Shown here: positions 1 to 7,895 of the stretch, one piece after another | Numbering within the stretch: the first letter of the stretch is position 1 | Layout: each line of letters opens with the position of its first letter | Assembly (NCBI GenBank): GCA_019237435.1 | Contig: JAFAHB010000149.1 | Coordinates: 1-15,171 of the forward strand | Source: Vulcanimicrobiota bacterium | GTDB lineage: Bacteria > Vulcanimicrobiota > Vulcanimicrobiia > Vulcanimicrobiales > Vulcanimicrobiaceae | Direction of reading: 5' to 3' | Length of the DNA stretch: 15,171 bases | Notes under the pieces: model-generated | Seen by the model: only the letters and a program-made list of their open reading frames with translations | What the model was told of the DNA's origin: nothing | Database searches by the model: none | Program-made: the position numbers and the translations under genes

Positions 1-636
1 CCGGTCGATCCCGAAACCTTTCGCGACACCTATCAGCCCTACACGCCGTACGTGCAGATCGTCGGCAGAAACCCGTTCAACTTCTTCGATCCTGCGATGG
101 GCGCGCGCGTGTCGATCGGCGATGCATTGCGTGGAATCAACCTTCAACTTTTTGCCGGGCCCGGGTACACGCGCGAAAGCGAACTCGCGGTGACGGGCGT
201 CGACACTGAACTGTACGCCCAAGAGGCTATGGGGCCTTTCACGCTCAGCGCATGGCGTTATGCCGGTTCGCGGCCGATCCCCGGTTCGTTCGACGACCGC
301 TTCGAACGCGTCGGTTACGGCTTTACCTACGGCCAATGGTCACGTTTTTCAAGCGAAACGGTTTACATCAACGGATGGGATTCCAACTGCGCGGCGCCGC
401 GTCTGACCGGATGCACGTCGACCGGCGGATTCGAGCAACTCCGCCAGGAGTTGAGCCGCAACGTCTTCGCCGAAGCGCGCTACGAATGGACGCAGACGCC
501 GCCGGCCGGTCTTTCACATGACGGCGTGCTGCTACTCGGGTACGGCCCCACCGAGAACATGCGAATAACCGTCGAGAACGTTTTCGCGGCTTCGCCGCCT
601 AATACGATGAACGCGCAGTTCACGATCGCGTACTAA
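1..636 (+). CDS. C-terminal part of an outer-membrane beta-barrel protein (5' end outside window)
   Basis: The frame is open from base 1 and ends at TAA 634-636; the first in-frame start-like codon (GTG at 52) is not convincing, so I read the gene as entering from the left. The visible 211 residues have the alternating polar/aromatic pattern of amphipathic beta-strands, many Gly-Tyr and Trp turns, no hydrophobic helix, and a final strand ending in an aromatic residue (FTIAY). This is what outer-membrane barrels show at their C-terminus. Two cysteines about 8 residues apart (SNCAAP and TGCTS) could form an extracellular-loop disulfide. The substrate cannot be told. It could be the end of a TonB-dependent receptor like the one at 2949 or a smaller porin-like protein. 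The YceI gene follows after 8 bp and is probably co-transcribed. Confidence 0.65.
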   Translation, partial: PVDPETFRDTYQPYTPYVQIVGRNPFNFFDPAMGARVSIGDALRGINLQLFAGPGYTRESELAVTGVDTELYAQEAMGPFTLSAWRYAGSRPIPGSFDDRFERVGYGFTYGQWSRFSSETVYINGWDSNCAAPRLTGCTSTGGFEQLRQELSRNVFAEARYEWTQTPPAGLSHDGVLLLGYGPTENMRITVENVFAASPPNTMNAQFTIAY

Positions 637-644
637 GAGTTGCG

Positions 645-1187
645 ATGAAGAGCGCAATAGTCACCCTGGTGCTTGCCGCATTGATGCCGGCTCTGCCCGG
701 ACAAGTCCGTGAGATCGACGCGGCAAATTCGAAGGCGGCTTTCAGCGTGAGCCATATATGGGTTGAGCACGTCACGGGGCGAGTTCCGATCCTGAGCGGA
801 AACGTGGTCCTGCCGCCGGGCTCGCTCATTCCGGTCCGCGCAAACGCGGTGCTCGCCGCCGCCGCCGTCGTCACGGGCGACCCCGATCGAGATCGCTCGC
901 TGAAGTCGCCGGATTTTTTCGACGCACGGCAGTTCCCGACGTGGACGTTTACGAGTACCAGCGTCACCGCGAAAGGCTCGAGCGCCTTTGAGATGATGGG
1001 CGACCTCACGATTCACGGCGTGACTCAGCAGGAGGTGTTGAACGTTTCGGTCGGCGGAACGATCGCGCATCCAACCTATCATGCGACGACGCATATTGAC
1101 CGGCACGCTTTCGGCATGACGGTCACGCGCCTCGATCCCACGATCGGCGCTACGGTCGACGTAACGCTCGACGTCGCGCTGAAGTAG
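645..1187 (+). CDS. YceI family secreted protein
   Basis: A 180-residue protein with a typical signal peptide (MKSAIVTLVLAALMPALPG) followed by a YceI-like lipocalin-type barrel. Family marks in order are the start of the domain with D-x2-NSKAAFSVSH, the G-R-V-P strand, RDRSLKSPDFFDARQFPTW (the 'rd..L.s.dFFd...yP' signature), the GDLTIHGVTQ strand, and a late HIDRHAFGMT segment matching the usual 'R.dFG' motif. Family members bind polyisoprenoid or other long amphiphilic lipids in the periplasm; the ligand here is unknown. The ATG follows the upstream barrel gene by 8 bp with only a weak purine stretch before it, so coupling to the upstream gene is likely. Its TAG stop ends exactly where the stop of the convergent sulfurtransferase gene begins, with no base between. 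Confidence 0.85.
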   Translation: MKSAIVTLVLAALMPALPGQVREIDAANSKAAFSVSHIWVEHVTGRVPILSGNVVLPPGSLIPVRANAVLAAAAVVTGDPDRDRSLKSPDFFDARQFPTWTFTSTSVTAKGSSAFEMMGDLTIHGVTQQEVLNVSVGGTIAHPTYHATTHIDRHAFGMTVTRLDPTIGATVDVTLDVALK

Positions 1188-2033
1188 CTACTCGCCGGTT
1201 TCGACAGGACGCGAAGGGTCGGCGACCCATTCGCTCCAGGAACCGTTGTAGATGCGCGATCCAACGAGCCCGGCGTGCTGCATCGCAAGGTGCGCCACCG
1301 CCGCCGACACGCCCGACCCGCATTGGTGCACGGTGCGCGCCGGATCGAAACCCTCGCGCTCAAACTCGGCGCGCAGTTCCTCCGATGATTTCAGCGTGCC
1401 GTCGGGACGGAAGTTCTCTTTGAACCACCGCTGCCTGGCGCCGGGTATGTGTCCGGCTACCCGATCGATCGGCTCCGTCTCGCCGCTGAAGCGCTCCTTG
1501 GCGCGAGCGTCGATCAACTGCATGTCGGGCGAACGGAGATGGTCGAGCACGTAGCGCGCGTCGACCAAATACTCCGGATGCAGGCGCACCGCCAAGCTGC
1601 CTTCACGCGCGGGCCGGTGCGGCGCCGCTGTGACGGGAAACCCCCGTTCGTTCCAGGCGGCGAAACCGCCGTCGAGTATCGCGACGGCATCGTGCCCGAT
1701 CCAGCGCGAAAGAAACCAAAAGCGCGCCGCAAACATGTCTGCGCCGCCATCGTAGGCGACGATCTGCGAGTCGTCGTTTGCCCCGCGCGCGCGCAGGAAT
1801 CTCGCGAACGATTCGGGATCCGGAAGCGGATGGCGCCCGTTCGCACCGGTTTTCGTTCCCGCCAGATCCGACTCGACGTCGGCAAAGAAGGCACCGGGAA
1901 TGTGCGATTCGTCGTAGAGGTGACGGCCGAGCGAGAAATCGGCGAGCGAATGCCGGCAATCGAAGATGACGAGGTTGCGGTCGTTTAGGCGTTCGTGAAG
2001 CTGCTCGGCCGTGACGATGGTGGTGAAGCTCAC
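1188..2033 (-). CDS. sseA: Sulfurtransferase, 3-mercaptopyruvate type (two rhodanese domains)
   Basis: A 281-residue tandem-rhodanese protein. The N-terminal inactive domain carries the landmarks FDCRH, a HIPGA-type segment and IVAYDGG; the C-terminal domain carries LIDAR, GHIPGAR and the active loop CGSGVSA with catalytic Cys238. A CGSGVT/S-A loop is typical of mercaptopyruvate sulfurtransferases, whereas thiosulfate rhodaneses usually have CRKGVTA, so sulfur transfer from 3-mercaptopyruvate is the likelier reaction. The length matches E. coli SseA. The start is GTG at 2033, overlapping the glutaredoxin stop as GTGA, which implies translational coupling. It is the last gene of an operon with BolA and a monothiol glutaredoxin, so a role in supplying or sensing sulfur next to Fe-S carriers is plausible but inferred. 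Confidence 0.92.
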   Translation of the reverse strand: MSFTTIVTAEQLHERLNDRNLVIFDCRHSLADFSLGRHLYDESHIPGAFFADVESDLAGTKTGANGRHPLPDPESFARFLRARGANDDSQIVAYDGGADMFAARFWFLSRWIGHDAVAILDGGFAAWNERGFPVTAAPHRPAREGSLAVRLHPEYLVDARYVLDHLRSPDMQLIDARAKERFSGETEPIDRVAGHIPGARQRWFKENFRPDGTLKSSEELRAEFEREGFDPARTVHQCGSGVSAAVAHLAMQHAGLVGSRIYNGSWSEWVADPSRPVETGE

Positions 2034-2383
2034 TGCCGCAGGTTGATGGTTTGTTTTTGTTGCGGGACTTTGCCGAATGCTGCGTTTAACGTTGCTTGCA
2101 ATTCGCCGGTCTCCGCCATCGGGCCGAGAATGTCGGTGTCGCCGAAGAACTTACCGTTAATAAAAACTTTCGGAAGCGTCGGCCACTCCGTCATCTCGGA
2201 GAGTGCTTCGCGTTTCGGCATGTTCTCGAGCACGTCAATCACTTCGAACGGATAGCCGAAGCGATTGAAAAATTCGATGGTCTCCAGCGTGAACCCGCAA
2301 CGCGGCGCCGTCTTGGTGCCTTTGCCGTAAATCAGGATACGGTTCGCCGCGATCTCGCGCTCGATCTCGCCCTTGTAATCCAT
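2030..2383 (-). CDS. grxD: Monothiol glutaredoxin (Grx4/GrxD family) with a CGFT active site
   Basis: A 117-residue monothiol glutaredoxin. Visible family motifs are KGTKTAPRCGFT (residues 21-32, active Cys29), the cis-Pro segment WPTLPKVFINGKFFGDTDIL, and a C-terminal helix. Proteins of this class bind a [2Fe-2S] cluster as a glutathione-coordinated dimer and pass it on, often as a heterodimer with BolA. The usual motif is CGFS; here the fourth residue is Thr. The C-terminal tail is slightly longer than usual and rich in Gln. The ATG at 2383 has a good ribosome-binding site, GGAGG, about 11 bases upstream, lying inside the end of the bolA coding sequence. The stop overlaps the start of the sulfurtransferase gene by 4 bases. 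Confidence 0.93.
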   Translation of the reverse strand: MDYKGEIEREIAANRILIYGKGTKTAPRCGFTLETIEFFNRFGYPFEVIDVLENMPKREALSEMTEWPTLPKVFINGKFFGDTDILGPMAETGELQATLNAAFGKVPQQKQTINLRQ

Positions 2384-2389
2384 TCTCGT

Positions 2390-2626
2390 CTATTCCTCCG
2401 CAACGATCGTTTTGAGCTCGACGGCGTGGACGCGGCCGTCTTTTAAGGCGTCGCGCAACGCGCCGTAAACCAACTGGTGCTGTTCGATGAGCGTCTTGTC
2501 CCGGAATGCCTTTGAGCGCACCGTAACGTTGAAATGGTCCATCGTTCCGGTGCGATCGATGACTTGGACGTGCGCGTCGGGAATTTCCCCGCGGATCAGG
2601 TTCGTCAGCTCGTCATCCTCGATCAC
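2390..2626 (-). CDS. bolA: BolA family protein (IbaG-like)
   Basis: A 78-residue BolA-fold protein. The family core is plain: DHFNVTVRSKAFRDK, the helix around EQHQLVYGAL, and the closing strand GRVHAVELKT with the invariant His67 used as an Fe-S ligand in BolA-glutaredoxin complexes. His31 lies at the start of the central strand. The short length fits IbaG/BolA2-like members. BolA proteins pair with monothiol glutaredoxins in Fe-S trafficking or regulation, and the glutaredoxin gene follows after 6 bases. The start is GTG at 2626, overlapping the upstream gene's TGA as GTGA; no strong ribosome-binding site is seen, which fits coupled translation. Confidence 0.92.
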   Translation of the reverse strand: MIEDDELTNLIRGEIPDAHVQVIDRTGTMDHFNVTVRSKAFRDKTLIEQHQLVYGALRDALKDGRVHAVELKTIVAEE

Positions 2627-2880
2627 GATTGCAGTCGAGGCGAGCGGCTCGCGTTGAGCGCGTCGGCCAGCCCGCGCGCTTCGCCCAGTGCTTCGGGAAG
2701 CCGAGTGGCTCCCTTCGCGAGCGCGGCGGTCACTCCGCTCGCAAGCACGACGCCTGCAACGCCGACTAGAATTGCCGGCACGCCGCTTGCGCGCAGCGGC
2801 CCGATCTCGAGGACGAATGCTTTTTGCACGCGCGCAAGGCCACGGAAGAAGGCGCGCAGACTGCGGGCTCGATTATTCAT
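2623..2880 (-). CDS. Small single-pass membrane protein, unknown function
   Basis: An 85-residue frame beginning with MNNRARSLRAFFRG at ATG 2880. It has a basic N-terminus, one clear hydrophobic stretch (GVPAILVGVAGVVLASGVTA, about residues 33-52) and a short polar, Ala/Arg-rich tail. I do not recognise the family. The same frame stays open upstream to an ATG at 2949, but that longer start would overlap the divergent receptor gene and adds a non-membrane arginine-rich segment, so the inner start is preferred. The stop overlaps the bolA GTG by 4 bases, so it looks like the first gene of the BolA-glutaredoxin-sulfurtransferase operon. It could be a membrane anchor or merely a tolerated reading frame; coding status is moderately supported by the overlap and the good transmembrane segment. 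Confidence 0.55.
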   Translation of the reverse strand: MNNRARSLRAFFRGLARVQKAFVLEIGPLRASGVPAILVGVAGVVLASGVTAALAKGATRLPEALGEARGLADALNASRSPRLQS

Positions 2881-2948
2881 CGCCGCGTTGTACGTCGTAC
2901 CTTGCCGGAAGGCCTGGCCCCGTTGCGTTCGCGAACCCTGGTCGCCCA
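2881..2948. promoter_or_regulatory. Divergent intergenic region between the BolA operon and the receptor gene
   Basis: Only 68 bases separate the two divergent starts (2880 and 2949), so both promoters should lie here or just inside the genes. I see no convincing -35/-10 pair and no Shine-Dalgarno sequence before either ATG. Leaderless or weakly led transcripts are possible. The assignment rests on gene layout alone. Confidence 0.3.
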
Positions 2949-5381
2949 ATGCTGCCGGTGCTTATCGCGGTCTGCTGCCTGGTTAGCGGAAACGTGCACG
3001 GCCCAAGCGGAGCGCCGATTGCTCGCGCGCAGCTGACGTTGCGGGGTGCCGCGACCCTCACGACGACGACCGATGCCAAGGGAAACTTCTCAGTACAAAT
3101 CCCACCGGGCCGCTACGACCTGACGGTCGTTTCGAGCGGGTACGCGCCGCTGACCGTCAACACCGGCGTGATCGGCGAAGGCGCGCGCATCGACGTCGTG
3201 CTGGAACCCAGCGATACGCCCAAGCTGCGCACGATCGGCGTGGTTACCGTCAACGGCGGCTTTACGCTCAACCGCGACGTCGTTCCCGAGGTCGACGTTT
3301 CGCGCGCCCAAATGGATGCGCTGGGCTATGCGCAAGTAACGTCGGCGCTGCAAGAAGTGCCGTCGGTCGTCATCCAGCATCCCGACGCCGGCGCGCCGAC
3401 GGCGCCGGACGTCGTTTCCCTGCGCGGGCCGGATCCGTCCGAAGCGATGGTGACGCTCGACGGCCAGCAGCTCAACGACGGCAATACCGGCGACATCGAC
3501 CTTTCGCAGTTCGCGGTGCCGGCGTTCAATAGCGTCAATGTGACCGAGGGTTTAGGTCCGATGGATCTCGAGGGCAGCAACACGTTCGGCGGCGCGGTGA
3601 ACTTCGTCTCGCTGCGCCCGACGCAGCAGGATCATCTCAACCTGTCGACCTCCGCCGGCTCGTACGGCACGACGCAGAGCTGGCTGAACGCTACCGGAAC
3701 GATCGGCAAGCTCGGCTACGCGCTCGCCGGCGACAATTTTCAGCAGGCGGGACAGGTGAATGAATACGACTGGGCCGTCCCGTTCAATAACCTGCCGATC
3801 TACTGCGGGCCGGCGACCAAGTCAAAGACGCCGAACTGTCCCTTTCACCTTCACCTTGGCTCGTCGATCTCCGCGCGGCTTGGTTTGGTAAACCTCGATT
3901 ACAATTTCTCCGAACGCGCCGACGTCGGATTTCGCGTTTTTACGCTGGGCGACGTGCGTGACGAGTCCGGCGCGCTCAATGGAATCGCGGGCAATCCGAC
4001 CTGCGTCTTTAGCGGCCCCGGTCCGGCCTGCGGATTCTCGCCGAGCGCGAGCTCGCCCAACGAAGTGCCCAATCCCGTCTACGGCGATCACGTCGGTCCA
4101 GGCAGCGCGAACTTCGCGCAGAGCATTCGCGCGTACGAGGCGTATTCGCGCGCACCGCTCGGGTCGGGAATCCTCGCGTTCAACTTCTATGCGGACGACG
4201 ACAACGTCGATTTTAGCGGCGGCGCCGTTTCGCCATACGACGTATCGCATTTGGACACGCGGTATAACGAAGGACTCTCCTGGGGACGCAGTTTCGAGAG
4301 CGGAGAGTTCTCGTTTGGGGGTTACGCGCGCCAGGAGGCGCTGTCCGGAGCGGGTATCGCCGGAACGCTCGCGCAGAGCATCAATTCCTACTTCGTGCGA
4401 GGCTCGCAAGAGCTCGGCAAAAACTTTCGGGTTTCGGCGGGGCTTTACGACGCGGATTATTCCACATTCGGTAACAGCCTCAACTGGAGGCTCGGTCTCA
4501 GCGACGACCTCGGCGCCTCGAGCGACGTTCATTTTTCCGTCGGCACGGGTTTTCGTCCGCCGTTGCTGATCGAACGCTACGTCTTTCCACCGATCGTGGT
4601 AAACGGCAAGCTCGAGCCGAATCCAAACCTGCCGCCGCTCGATTCAAACTGCGTAACGCCCAATGGCAATCCCGCCGAGCAGCCCGAGCACGCGACCGAA
4701 TACGAGCTCGGATTTTCGCACTTGTTCTCGAGCCGTTCGAGTCTCGACGTTTCGCTCTATCGCTCGAACTTACGCGACACGATCGAAAACTATTATCCCG
4801 GCGGCGGTGCGCGCAGCTTCTGCTCGACGCCGCCCGGCTTCGCGTACGAGATCCCGATCAATATCGGCAACGCCGTCTACGAAGGCGCCGAAGCGCGTTA
4901 CAAGCAGATGTTCCCCAGCTTGAACCTCACCGCCACGCTATCGTACGGGCTCAACGTGGCCTATCCGTATGCGCTGGGTCCGTTCGTTTCGAATCCGACG
5001 TCGGGAGGAACGCTGGTCGATTATCAACAGTTCCTCGGCGTACCGCAACAGCAGGCCTCCGCCGTGCTGCTGTGGGCGCGCAACGGCTGGCATGCTTCGA
5101 CCGCACTGACGATGGCGGGGGCAAATAACACGCTGCACCAGCCGCCCTACACGCTCGTCGACTGCGCCATCGGCAAAAACTTCGGACACCTCGATTTTAC
5201 GCTCGCCGCGACGAATGTTTTCAACGCGGTGTCGGGACCGTTTACGCTCTACGACGCCGGCGTTCCATATCGCGGGCTCTATGCGGGGCCGAACAACACG
5301 CAGTATCTGGCGAATCTTCCGACCGACGCGCTCTTCATCCAGCCCGCTGCGGTGAGGTTCATCGTCACGGTTCACGAATGA
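2949..5381 (+). CDS. TonB-dependent-receptor-like outer-membrane protein with carboxypeptidase-regulatory-like N-domain
   Basis: An 810-residue outer-membrane receptor. Residues 1-14 (MLPVLIAVCCLVSG) look like a short signal sequence. Residues about 12-86 form a carboxypeptidase-regulatory-like beta-sandwich (VSGNVHGPSGAPIARA, TDAKGNFSVQIPPGRYDLTV). About 110-222 is a plug domain (LQEVPSVVIQ, VVSLRGPDPSEAMVTLDGQQL, the closing NTFGGAVNFVS). The rest is a beta-barrel with abundant YG, aromatic and loop Cys residues. Such proteins import siderophores, cobalamin, glycans or other large ligands using TonB; the ligand here is not evident, and I see no clear TonB box. The start at 2949 is chosen because upstream in-frame residues are arginine-rich and unlike an export signal. 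The signal lacks the usual N-terminal positive charge, so the start remains open. The stop lies just before the oxidoreductase gene. Confidence 0.85.
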   Translation: MLPVLIAVCCLVSGNVHGPSGAPIARAQLTLRGAATLTTTTDAKGNFSVQIPPGRYDLTVVSSGYAPLTVNTGVIGEGARIDVVLEPSDTPKLRTIGVVTVNGGFTLNRDVVPEVDVSRAQMDALGYAQVTSALQEVPSVVIQHPDAGAPTAPDVVSLRGPDPSEAMVTLDGQQLNDGNTGDIDLSQFAVPAFNSVNVTEGLGPMDLEGSNTFGGAVNFVSLRPTQQDHLNLSTSAGSYGTTQSWLNATGTIGKLGYALAGDNFQQAGQVNEYDWAVPFNNLPIYCGPATKSKTPNCPFHLHLGSSISARLGLVNLDYNFSERADVGFRVFTLGDVRDESGALNGIAGNPTCVFSGPGPACGFSPSASSPNEVPNPVYGDHVGPGSANFAQSIRAYEAYSRAPLGSGILAFNFYADDDNVDFSGGAVSPYDVSHLDTRYNEGLSWGRSFESGEFSFGGYARQEALSGAGIAGTLAQSINSYFVRGSQELGKNFRVSAGLYDADYSTFGNSLNWRLGLSDDLGASSDVHFSVGTGFRPPLLIERYVFPPIVVNGKLEPNPNLPPLDSNCVTPNGNPAEQPEHATEYELGFSHLFSSRSSLDVSLYRSNLRDTIENYYPGGGARSFCSTPPGFAYEIPINIGNAVYEGAEARYKQMFPSLNLTATLSYGLNVAYPYALGPFVSNPTSGGTLVDYQQFLGVPQQQASAVLLWARNGWHASTALTMAGANNTLHQPPYTLVDCAIGKNFGHLDFTLAATNVFNAVSGPFTLYDAGVPYRGLYAGPNNTQYLANLPTDALFIQPAAVRFIVTVHE

Positions 5382-5385
5382 GGGG
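5380..5385 (+). promoter_or_regulatory. Ribosome-binding site that favours the inner start of the oxidoreductase gene
   Basis: GAGGGG lies 4 bases before ATG 5390 and overlaps the stop of the receptor gene. The alternative in-frame ATG at 5378 has no such sequence. This supports the start at 5390, which also gives the usual family N-terminus MRALRLHEIGGP. Confidence 0.6.
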
Positions 5386-5389
5386 CACG

Positions 5390-6391
5390 ATGCGTGCGCT
5401 TCGGTTGCATGAAATCGGCGGTCCGCAGCATCTGCGGATCGACGAAGTTGCAGTTCCGCCGATTACCGAAAGCGAGGCGCTCGTTCGCATTCGTGCGGCC
5501 GCGCTCAACCACCGCGACCTCTTCATCACGCAGGGCTTGTACCCGAAGATCGCACTGCCTGTGACGCTCGGCTCCGACGGCGCGGGCGAAGTAGCACGGC
5601 TCGGCGCCCTGGTCGCCGATCTCGCCGTCGGCGACGAAGTCGTGATCGATCCGATGCTCGAGTGGGGTGACAATCCGCGCGTCTGGGACGCAGCCGAGGC
5701 GACGATTCTTGGAATGCCGCACGCCGGGACCTTCGCTGAATATGCAGCGGTTCCGATTGACAACGTTTACCGCAAGCCGCCGCCGCTCTCGATGGACGAG
5801 GCCGCCGCAATTCCGCTCGCGGGATTGACGGCCTATCGCGCGGTATTCACGCGCGGCGCGCTGCAGCCGGGCGAGACGGTACTGATCACCGGCGTGGGCG
5901 GCGGCGTACAAACCTTCGTTCTGCTCTTTGCCAAGCACATTGGAGCGCAAGCGATCGTGACCTCGAGCAGCGACGAAAAGCTGAAGCGAGCACGCGCGCT
6001 CGGAGCCGATCTCGCGATCAACTATGCAACGAATCCTGATTGGCCGAAGCTGCTGCGCGCGACCGCGCCGATCGACCTGATCGTCGACTCCTCCGGCGGC
6101 GAAACCCTACGCAAATCGCTCGACGCGATCCGGCCCGGCGGGCGCATCGTCGTCTACGGCGGCACCAACGGCGATGCGACGATCAAGATGTTTCCGCTGT
6201 TTTGGAAGCACGTCGCGATTCTGGGCACGTCCATGGGCAGTCCGCAAGACTTTGCGGCCATGCTCGAGCTGTTCAATCAGGGTTTGCGACCCGCCGTCGA
6301 CCGCGTCTTCGCATTCGGCGATGCGCCGGCGGCATTCGACCGCCTGGCCGCGGCGCATCAGTTCGGCAAAGTCGTCCTGCGCGTGGACTAG
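5390..6391 (+). CDS. Zinc-independent quinone oxidoreductase-like protein, MDR superfamily
   Basis: A 333-residue medium-chain dehydrogenase/reductase. It starts with the catalytic GroES-like domain (MRALRLHEIGGP, AALNHRDLFITQGLYP, LGSDGAGEVARLG). The nucleotide-binding Rossmann domain follows, with the glycine-rich loop ITGVGGGVQ, the segment ALGADLAINY, and DSSGGETLRKSLDAIRPGGRIVVYG. The cysteines that bind structural and catalytic zinc in alcohol dehydrogenases are absent, which fits the NAD(P)H:quinone oxidoreductase/zeta-crystallin-like branch. The exact substrate is unknown. It directly follows the receptor gene and is likely in the same transcript. An alternative start at 5378 would overlap the receptor stop as ATGA. 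Its TAG stop lies in the palindrome CTAG (6388-6391), which also provides the stop codon of the convergent lipoprotein gene. Confidence 0.9.
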   Translation: MRALRLHEIGGPQHLRIDEVAVPPITESEALVRIRAAALNHRDLFITQGLYPKIALPVTLGSDGAGEVARLGALVADLAVGDEVVIDPMLEWGDNPRVWDAAEATILGMPHAGTFAEYAAVPIDNVYRKPPPLSMDEAAAIPLAGLTAYRAVFTRGALQPGETVLITGVGGGVQTFVLLFAKHIGAQAIVTSSSDEKLKRARALGADLAINYATNPDWPKLLRATAPIDLIVDSSGGETLRKSLDAIRPGGRIVVYGGTNGDATIKMFPLFWKHVAILGTSMGSPQDFAAMLELFNQGLRPAVDRVFAFGDAPAAFDRLAAAHQFGKVVLRVD

Positions 6392-6993
6392 CGGTTCTCG
6401 CGCGTGCCGTCGCAGGTGCCCTTAGGCGGCGGCTGATCGCGGTAAATCGGTCCGGGATGCGCGACGGGCAGACCGTCCTTTGGCCAAAGAATGACCGAAA
6501 CTTTTCCGTTCGGCGTGAGCTTGAGCTCGCAGTCGATGACGTACTTCGCAATGGATTTCGCGGTTCCACCGATCCACAAATCGAACCATAACCCATAGCA
6601 GCCCTTGCTGCCGCTTCCACTCGCACGCGATGCGGCGCAGAGATCCTCGCGGATGAAGTATTGCTTGATGAACGGCACGTAGATCTTGATGCCGTACGGA
6701 ATCTGTTTGTCGTTTGCGTTTTCCGTAGCGAAGGTCGTCGGATTGCAATAGGTGCCATCGCCGCCGGCGTGTTTGTGAATGATGCCGTGGGCAATCTGGT
6801 TTCCCGGCGGTGAGTTGTCGGGCCAGCCGTAAAACGTGATCGTCGCTTTGACGTTCGTGTTGGTTTGTTTCGTGACGTAGCATGACTGCGGTTTGACCAC
6901 CGCACCGGTTGCTGCGGGCGTCACCGGCGTACCCGACTGTACGCACGACGCAAGCGCGACGACACTCGCGATGGCGGCAAGCCGGCGCGTCAC
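6388..6993 (-). CDS. Lipoprotein with a probable double-psi beta-barrel (3D/RlpA-like) domain
   Basis: A 201-residue protein with a lipoprotein signal peptide: basic MTRRL, a hydrophobic run, and the lipobox LASC with lipid-attachment Cys17. The mature part contains ATITFYGWPDN, IPYGIKIYVPFIKQYFIREDLC and GLWFDLWIGG. This order (a 'YG.KIYVP' strand, an acidic 'ED' motif and a final 'DLW' strand) resembles the double-psi beta-barrel of 3D/RlpA-like wall-active or carbohydrate-binding proteins, so an envelope role is likely. Six or more cysteines in the mature part suggest disulfides. The assignment to a specific family is tentative. The start is GTG at 6993, overlapping the stop of the upstream metallo-hydrolase gene as GTGA; it is the last gene of that operon. 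Confidence 0.75.
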   Translation of the reverse strand: MTRRLAAIASVVALASCVQSGTPVTPAATGAVVKPQSCYVTKQTNTNVKATITFYGWPDNSPPGNQIAHGIIHKHAGGDGTYCNPTTFATENANDKQIPYGIKIYVPFIKQYFIREDLCAASRASGSGSKGCYGLWFDLWIGGTAKSIAKYVIDCELKLTPNGKVSVILWPKDGLPVAHPGPIYRDQPPPKGTCDGTRENR

Positions 6994-7895
6994 AGCGCGT
7001 AGACCAGCAGTGAGTCGAGCCGCATTTCAGTGCCTAACTCTGCCGTCAGCACGGCAGCTTCCTGCGGGCCGACGATCTCCTCGATGCGAGGATTGAGGAT
7101 CGCCGTTTCCTCGGCGGTCATCGCGCGCTTCAGCGGCGTTGCGTGAACTCGGCCCTCGCCTTCGAGCGCGATCAGGTGGGCGAGAATCTGACGTGCCATC
7201 GCCGGCCAGAGGACCTGGCGCTGCGCCGAGTAGATGCGCTTAACGAGATCGGGTATCGTCATCGGTCCGTGATGCAGCGCCTCGAGGATTTGACCTTCGC
7301 GCATCCTCCGGTGTTCGATGTACTCGGCGATCTTCGCTTGCGCGTCGGTAACGACGGGGCCGTGGCCGCCATAGATGACGCGCGCGTCGGGGAATTCGTC
7401 GGCAAGCCGCTGCAGCGTATGTTGATACGGGCGCATCGCGCCGCCCGGCGGAGCGATGACGGTCGTTCCCTCACCGAGAATTGTGTCGCCGGTAAAGAGC
7501 GCACGCTCTCGGGACAGGTAGAAAACCACGTGATCGAACGTATGCCCCGGACTATCGATCACGCTCAGCGCCGTGCCGCCGACCTCCAGTTCGCCTTCGA
7601 GCGAAAGGTCGCGATCGTGCCGGCGTTTGCTCTTCGGGTGAGCGTAGATCCGAGCGCCCGTCATCGTCGCCAGCTGCACCGCGCCCGCTGTGTGATCGGG
7701 ATGTCCATGCGTGAGCGCGATCGCGCCGATCGTCGTTCCAAAGGCGGAGGCTTCGTCCACGAGCGCTTGCAGGTGCGTTTCGAGTGCGGGCCCGGGATCG
7801 ATCACCAGCGCTGCGCCGTCGCAGCCGATCACGTAGGAGTTGGTGCCGGTCAACGTCATCGCCGAAGGGTTGGGGGCGCGAACGAGCTTTACCAT
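6990..7895 (-). CDS. Metallo-beta-lactamase-fold hydrolase, LACTB2-like
   Basis: A 301-residue metallo-hydrolase. Metal ligands are visible: THGHPDH (His63, His65, Asp67, His68), a later His in DSPGHTFDH, Asp in FTGDTILG, and His in YGGHGP. The C-terminal third (HRRMREGQILEALHHGPMTIPDLV and AHLIALEGEGRV) is the winged-helix tail of the LACTB2 subfamily, whose studied members act as nucleases or hydrolases of thioester-like substrates. The frame is open far upstream, but ATG 7895 gives the proper N-terminus with NPSAMTLTGTNSYVI, and residues before it do not fit the family. It overlaps the end of the Nudix gene by 7 bases, so the two are translated together. LACTB2-like and NUDT19-like genes side by side are, as I recall, also found in Actinobacteria. 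Confidence 0.9.
   Translation of the reverse strand: MVKLVRAPNPSAMTLTGTNSYVIGCDGAALVIDPGPALETHLQALVDEASAFGTTIGAIALTHGHPDHTAGAVQLATMTGARIYAHPKSKRRHDRDLSLEGELEVGGTALSVIDSPGHTFDHVVFYLSRERALFTGDTILGEGTTVIAPPGGAMRPYQHTLQRLADEFPDARVIYGGHGPVVTDAQAKIAEYIEHRRMREGQILEALHHGPMTIPDLVKRIYSAQRQVLWPAMARQILAHLIALEGEGRVHATPLKRAMTAEETAILNPRIEEIVGPQEAAVLTAELGTEMRLDSLLVYAL

Noticed and set aside
2688..2948. Upstream extension of the receptor frame
   Set aside because: The residues are Arg-rich with no signal peptide and overlap the divergent small gene; the start at 2949 fits better.
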